This document shows, in pieces, positions 57,944 to 59,896 of a stretch of DNA of 59,896 nt. Location of the stretch: positions 1-59,896 of IMG/VR virus record IMGVR_UViG_3300020391_000476; one strand, written 5' to 3'. Both the position numbers and the translations under genes were made by a program. The notes beneath the pieces were generated by a model, which saw only the letters and a list, made by a program, of their open reading frames with translations, had not been told where the DNA came from and did no database searches. Positions within the stretch are counted from its first letter, which is position 1; each line of letters starts with the position of its first letter. The DNA comes from a virus.

Positions 57944-57946
57944 TGA

Positions 57947-58927
57947 GTGGAACTCAAAGGCTATAGAAAACTTTTAAAAGAAATATCTGACGGTTTTTCT
58001 GTATATTTTATAGGCGAAGAAAGAGTATTCATAAAGCACCAATCTAATTCTGATTTGGTAGACTTTGATGATGTTTATGAAGCTTATTTTTCAATGGCCA
58101 AAAAAAGAGGCCTTCCTTCTGAAAAAGAAATACTTGAAGACTTAAAGTCAGAAGAAATATGGACAGATAAAGATGATTCTGAAATCGAATCTCAATCTTT
58201 TTATGTAGAAAATTTAATAAGAAATAAAAAGAATATTGTTTTAAAAAGTGCGCTTGAACAAATCAATAAACAAATAAAACAAGCTGAAGAGCAATTAAAT
58301 TCTTTAAAAAATAAAAAAAGTAGCTTAACAGCTAATAGTTGTGAATCTTATGCGCTAAATAGAGCAAATGATTTTTATATAGTCAACAGTTTTTACAAAG
58401 ATAACTCTTTTAAAGAATCTCTTTATACTAGCGAAGAATATGAATACGCAGAAGCTTCTGAAGTTTCATCCTTAGTTTCTCATTATAATAATTTTCACGA
58501 AAGATTTAGCGAAAAATCTGTACAGCATTTAGTTTTGCAAGATTTTTATAGAATTTATTTTGCATTTTGCGAAACTTCTAATGATTTTTTTGGTAAGCCA
58601 ATTATGTGTCTTACTAATTTCCAATTAAACCTTATTGTTTATACTAGAATTTTTAAGAATATTTTTGAAATGAATGAAGATATTCCTGAGAAAATAAAAA
58701 AAGATCCAGAAGCTCTTCTTGACTTTGCAAACTCTTCTGAAGCAAGAGAAGATATGAAGAAAAAATTCTCAGGAGACAAAGGTGCTTCAACTATAGTCGG
58801 AGCAACCAAAGAAGATATGGAAGACCTAGGCATGGAACAAAACACTGGGGTTAGTTTATCAGAGGCTGCGAAAAAGAAAGGTGGCTCTTTATCCATGAAA
58901 GATCTAATGGATATCAGCGGCGCTTAA
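57947..58927 (+). CDS. Candidate tail-assembly chaperone 2 (GTG start)
   Basis: 326 residues from a GTG that directly follows the double TGA of the previous gene; no upstream start is possible in this frame and the first in-frame ATG is about 50 codons in. Residues 85-125 form a coiled coil (KSALEQINKQIKQAEEQLNS). The middle is helical and rich in aromatic residues (VLQDFYRIYFAFCETSNDFF, LTNFQLNLIVYTRIFKNIFE). The C-terminus is flexible and lysine-rich, ending SMKDLMDISGA. Function is inferred only from position and from the partner gene. Both genes are in the same frame, so this is not a standard -1 frameshift pair. Confidence 0.45.
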   Translation: MELKGYRKLLKEISDGFSVYFIGEERVFIKHQSNSDLVDFDDVYEAYFSMAKKRGLPSEKEILEDLKSEEIWTDKDDSEIESQSFYVENLIRNKKNIVLKSALEQINKQIKQAEEQLNSLKNKKSSLTANSCESYALNRANDFYIVNSFYKDNSFKESLYTSEEYEYAEASEVSSLVSHYNNFHERFSEKSVQHLVLQDFYRIYFAFCETSNDFFGKPIMCLTNFQLNLIVYTRIFKNIFEMNEDIPEKIKKDPEALLDFANSSEAREDMKKKFSGDKGASTIVGATKEDMEDLGMEQNTGVSLSEAAKKKGGSLSMKDLMDISGA

Positions 58928-58933
58928 TTTTAA

Positions 58934-58946
58934 GTGTATATCTAAA
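58934..58946 (+). promoter_or_regulatory. GTGTAT element before the tail fiber gene
   Basis: AAGTGTATATCTAAATAG lies 27 bases before the fiber ATG. The GTGTATAT core matches the element before 56801 exactly and those before 43765 and 53125 in the first six bases. TAAATA can serve as a -10-like element. Candidate late promoter. Confidence 0.35.
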
Positions 58947-58960
58947 TAGACAGAAAAGCC

Positions 58961-59896
58961 ATGCAAACAATAAAAATTAGAAATCTTGACTCTACTGAAG
59001 ATAACACCGTTACAGATAATAGTTATTTAGCTTTATCGCTTAATGAAAATGACGTCAAAAGAGAATCAGAAGACCCTAACGATTTAAATCCAAGGATAAC
59101 TGTAAAAACCACTATCTCTCAGCTTAGAAAAGCTATTTTACCGACAATAGGAAGCTCTCCGCCTGTTTCTGAAAATGAAGAAGGCGGTATTGACGTAGGG
59201 ATTGGAGACGTAATTTTAGACGAAAATGGACAACCTTTAACAACTCAGCCTCCAGTCGTTATAAAACAAGGAGGCAAAGAACAAATAAATATTACCGATG
59301 ATGGAGTATCGTTAAAAGAAAATGTAATTATAGAGAAAGAACTTTCCGTCACTGGGCCTACTACTTTTAATAATACAACTACTTTTAATAATACAACTGC
59401 TTTTGGTCGTGACGTTTTTATTAATGAAATAACTAACGACCCATCTCCAATAGAAGGAAAAATTTACAGAAAATCTGACGGTCTATACTTTAATGGTTCT
59501 AAGATTTTAACCGAAGGTGAGGGAGGGAAATGGGTAGACGGAGACTCTTCTGGTGATATAGTTTATAATAGTGGCAATGTAGGTATTGGTACTGCTGAAC
59601 CAGATGGTAAACTTGATGTGGAAGGTGATTTTGTTATCTCAAGAAATAGCTTGTACGAGTCTCGATGGAAAATTGGCATTACTCATACTGGAGTTGATAA
59701 TTACGGCTCACTTTATTTTTTGCCAGAGGGCAATAATAGCTCAACGGCTGACTGGGGGGTACCTAATAAATTTATTGTTAAGGCTAACGGCGATGTAGGT
59801 ATTGGTACTGAGAACCCCGCTTCGATATTTCATGTTAAATCATCGCTAGATGGTCCTATTTTCGATAGTGGTGGCACAGACAATGCAAATCACGCA
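58961..59896 (+). CDS. Tail fiber protein, partial (GIGT-repeat type)
   Basis: 312 residues are encoded before the right edge; the frame is open. I translated it by hand: it opens MQTIKIRNLDSTEDNTVTDN and includes RITVKTTISQLRKAILPTIG, typical of a virion-attachment N-terminus. Later come two copies of a fiber repeat, GNVGIGTAEPDGKLDVEGDF and GDVGIGTENPASIFHVKSS, of the G-x-V-G-I-G-T-x-x-P type common in phage fibers and trimeric adhesins. Such proteins often end in a self-cleaving S74 chaperone, which would be outside the window. There is no Shine-Dalgarno before the ATG. Confidence 0.82.
   Translation, partial: MQTIKIRNLDSTEDNTVTDNSYLALSLNENDVKRESEDPNDLNPRITVKTTISQLRKAILPTIGSSPPVSENEEGGIDVGIGDVILDENGQPLTTQPPVVIKQGGKEQINITDDGVSLKENVIIEKELSVTGPTTFNNTTTFNNTTAFGRDVFINEITNDPSPIEGKIYRKSDGLYFNGSKILTEGEGGKWVDGDSSGDIVYNSGNVGIGTAEPDGKLDVEGDFVISRNSLYESRWKIGITHTGVDNYGSLYFLPEGNNSSTADWGVPNKFIVKANGDVGIGTENPASIFHVKSSLDGPIFDSGGTDNANHA
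59363..59398 (+). repeat. 18-bp tandem repeat in the fiber gene
   Basis: ACTTTTAATAATACAACT occurs twice without a gap (59363-59380 and 59381-59398), encoding T-F-N-N-T-T twice. It keeps frame and lengthens the fiber shaft by six residues per copy, so copy number may vary by slippage. Confidence 0.85.

Noticed and set aside
57941-57946. TGA recoded as an amino acid
   Set aside because: TGA ends several other well-bounded genes here, and two in a row would have to be read through.
57182-58927. Lambda G/GT-style -1 programmed frameshift between the two genes
   Set aside because: Both frames are the same modulo three and are separated by two stops, so a frameshift would not join them.
1-59896. 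tRNA genes, integrase or lysogeny genes
   Set aside because: Nearly all sequence is accounted for by coding genes, and no cloverleaf or recombinase motif was seen in the gaps. I could not run a dedicated tRNA search.

Overview
The window is an AT-rich piece of a large tailed bacteriophage (siphovirus type). The clearest evidence is a leftward tail block running from 56801 down to 14739. Its order follows the lambda tail operon: head-tail joining proteins, tail tube protein, tape measure protein, then M-, L- and K-like proteins and an I+J tail-tip fusion. The K/L/I/J set is typical of phages of Gram-negative hosts. A phage-encoded ribonucleotide reductase, an SSB, a sigma factor and many glycosyltransferases point to a large lytic phage. 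I cannot fix the host, although the low GC and the gene set resemble marine phages. There is no integrase, tRNA gene or CRISPR array, and no gene-free stretch longer than about 150 bases.

Layout. (1) 1-1210, minus: start of a class I ribonucleotide reductase large subunit, cut by the window edge. (2) 1344-6821, minus: a tightly packed seven-gene sugar operon (Gmd, two GT2 enzymes, an exostosin-like GT47, an FkbM methyltransferase and two further GT-A-like proteins). (3) 6822-6973: a divergent control region with dyad symmetries and a sigma-70-like promoter. (4) 6974-14742, plus: sigma factor, SSB, GT4, small proteins, an unusual GT4/GT9 fusion with a separated GT9 half, and a putative DNA-recombination protein. 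(5) 14739-56801, minus: the tail module. (6) 56868-59896, plus: a small protein, two candidate tail-assembly proteins, and the start of a tail fiber that runs off the right edge.

The most striking object is the 4,454-residue tape measure protein. Between residues about 640 and 2320 it carries a cassette of unrelated segments, each bounded by a short G-x-x-P-N-F motif (11 copies). One segment is duplicated exactly (222 bp twice) and at least one has a PD-(D/E)XK nuclease-like pattern. Because tape measure proteins leave the tail ahead of the DNA, this looks like a modular cargo system. That function is inference. Other unusual features are a C-type-lectin-like domain inside the tail-tip protein, a vWA-like domain in an M-like tail protein, and a 2,243-residue protein with about 18 InlB-B-type repeats and an FG-GAP-like propeller. 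There are also four tube-like paralogs and a GT9 glycosyltransferase split around a DUF6165 gene.

Control signals. Two near-consensus sigma-70 promoters serve plus-strand genes (6974 and 9580); the second lies so close to its ATG that the mRNA should be leaderless. Several structural genes share an upstream GTGTAT-AT-rich element, which may be a late promoter read with the phage sigma factor. A UUCG-capped hairpin follows the main tube gene.
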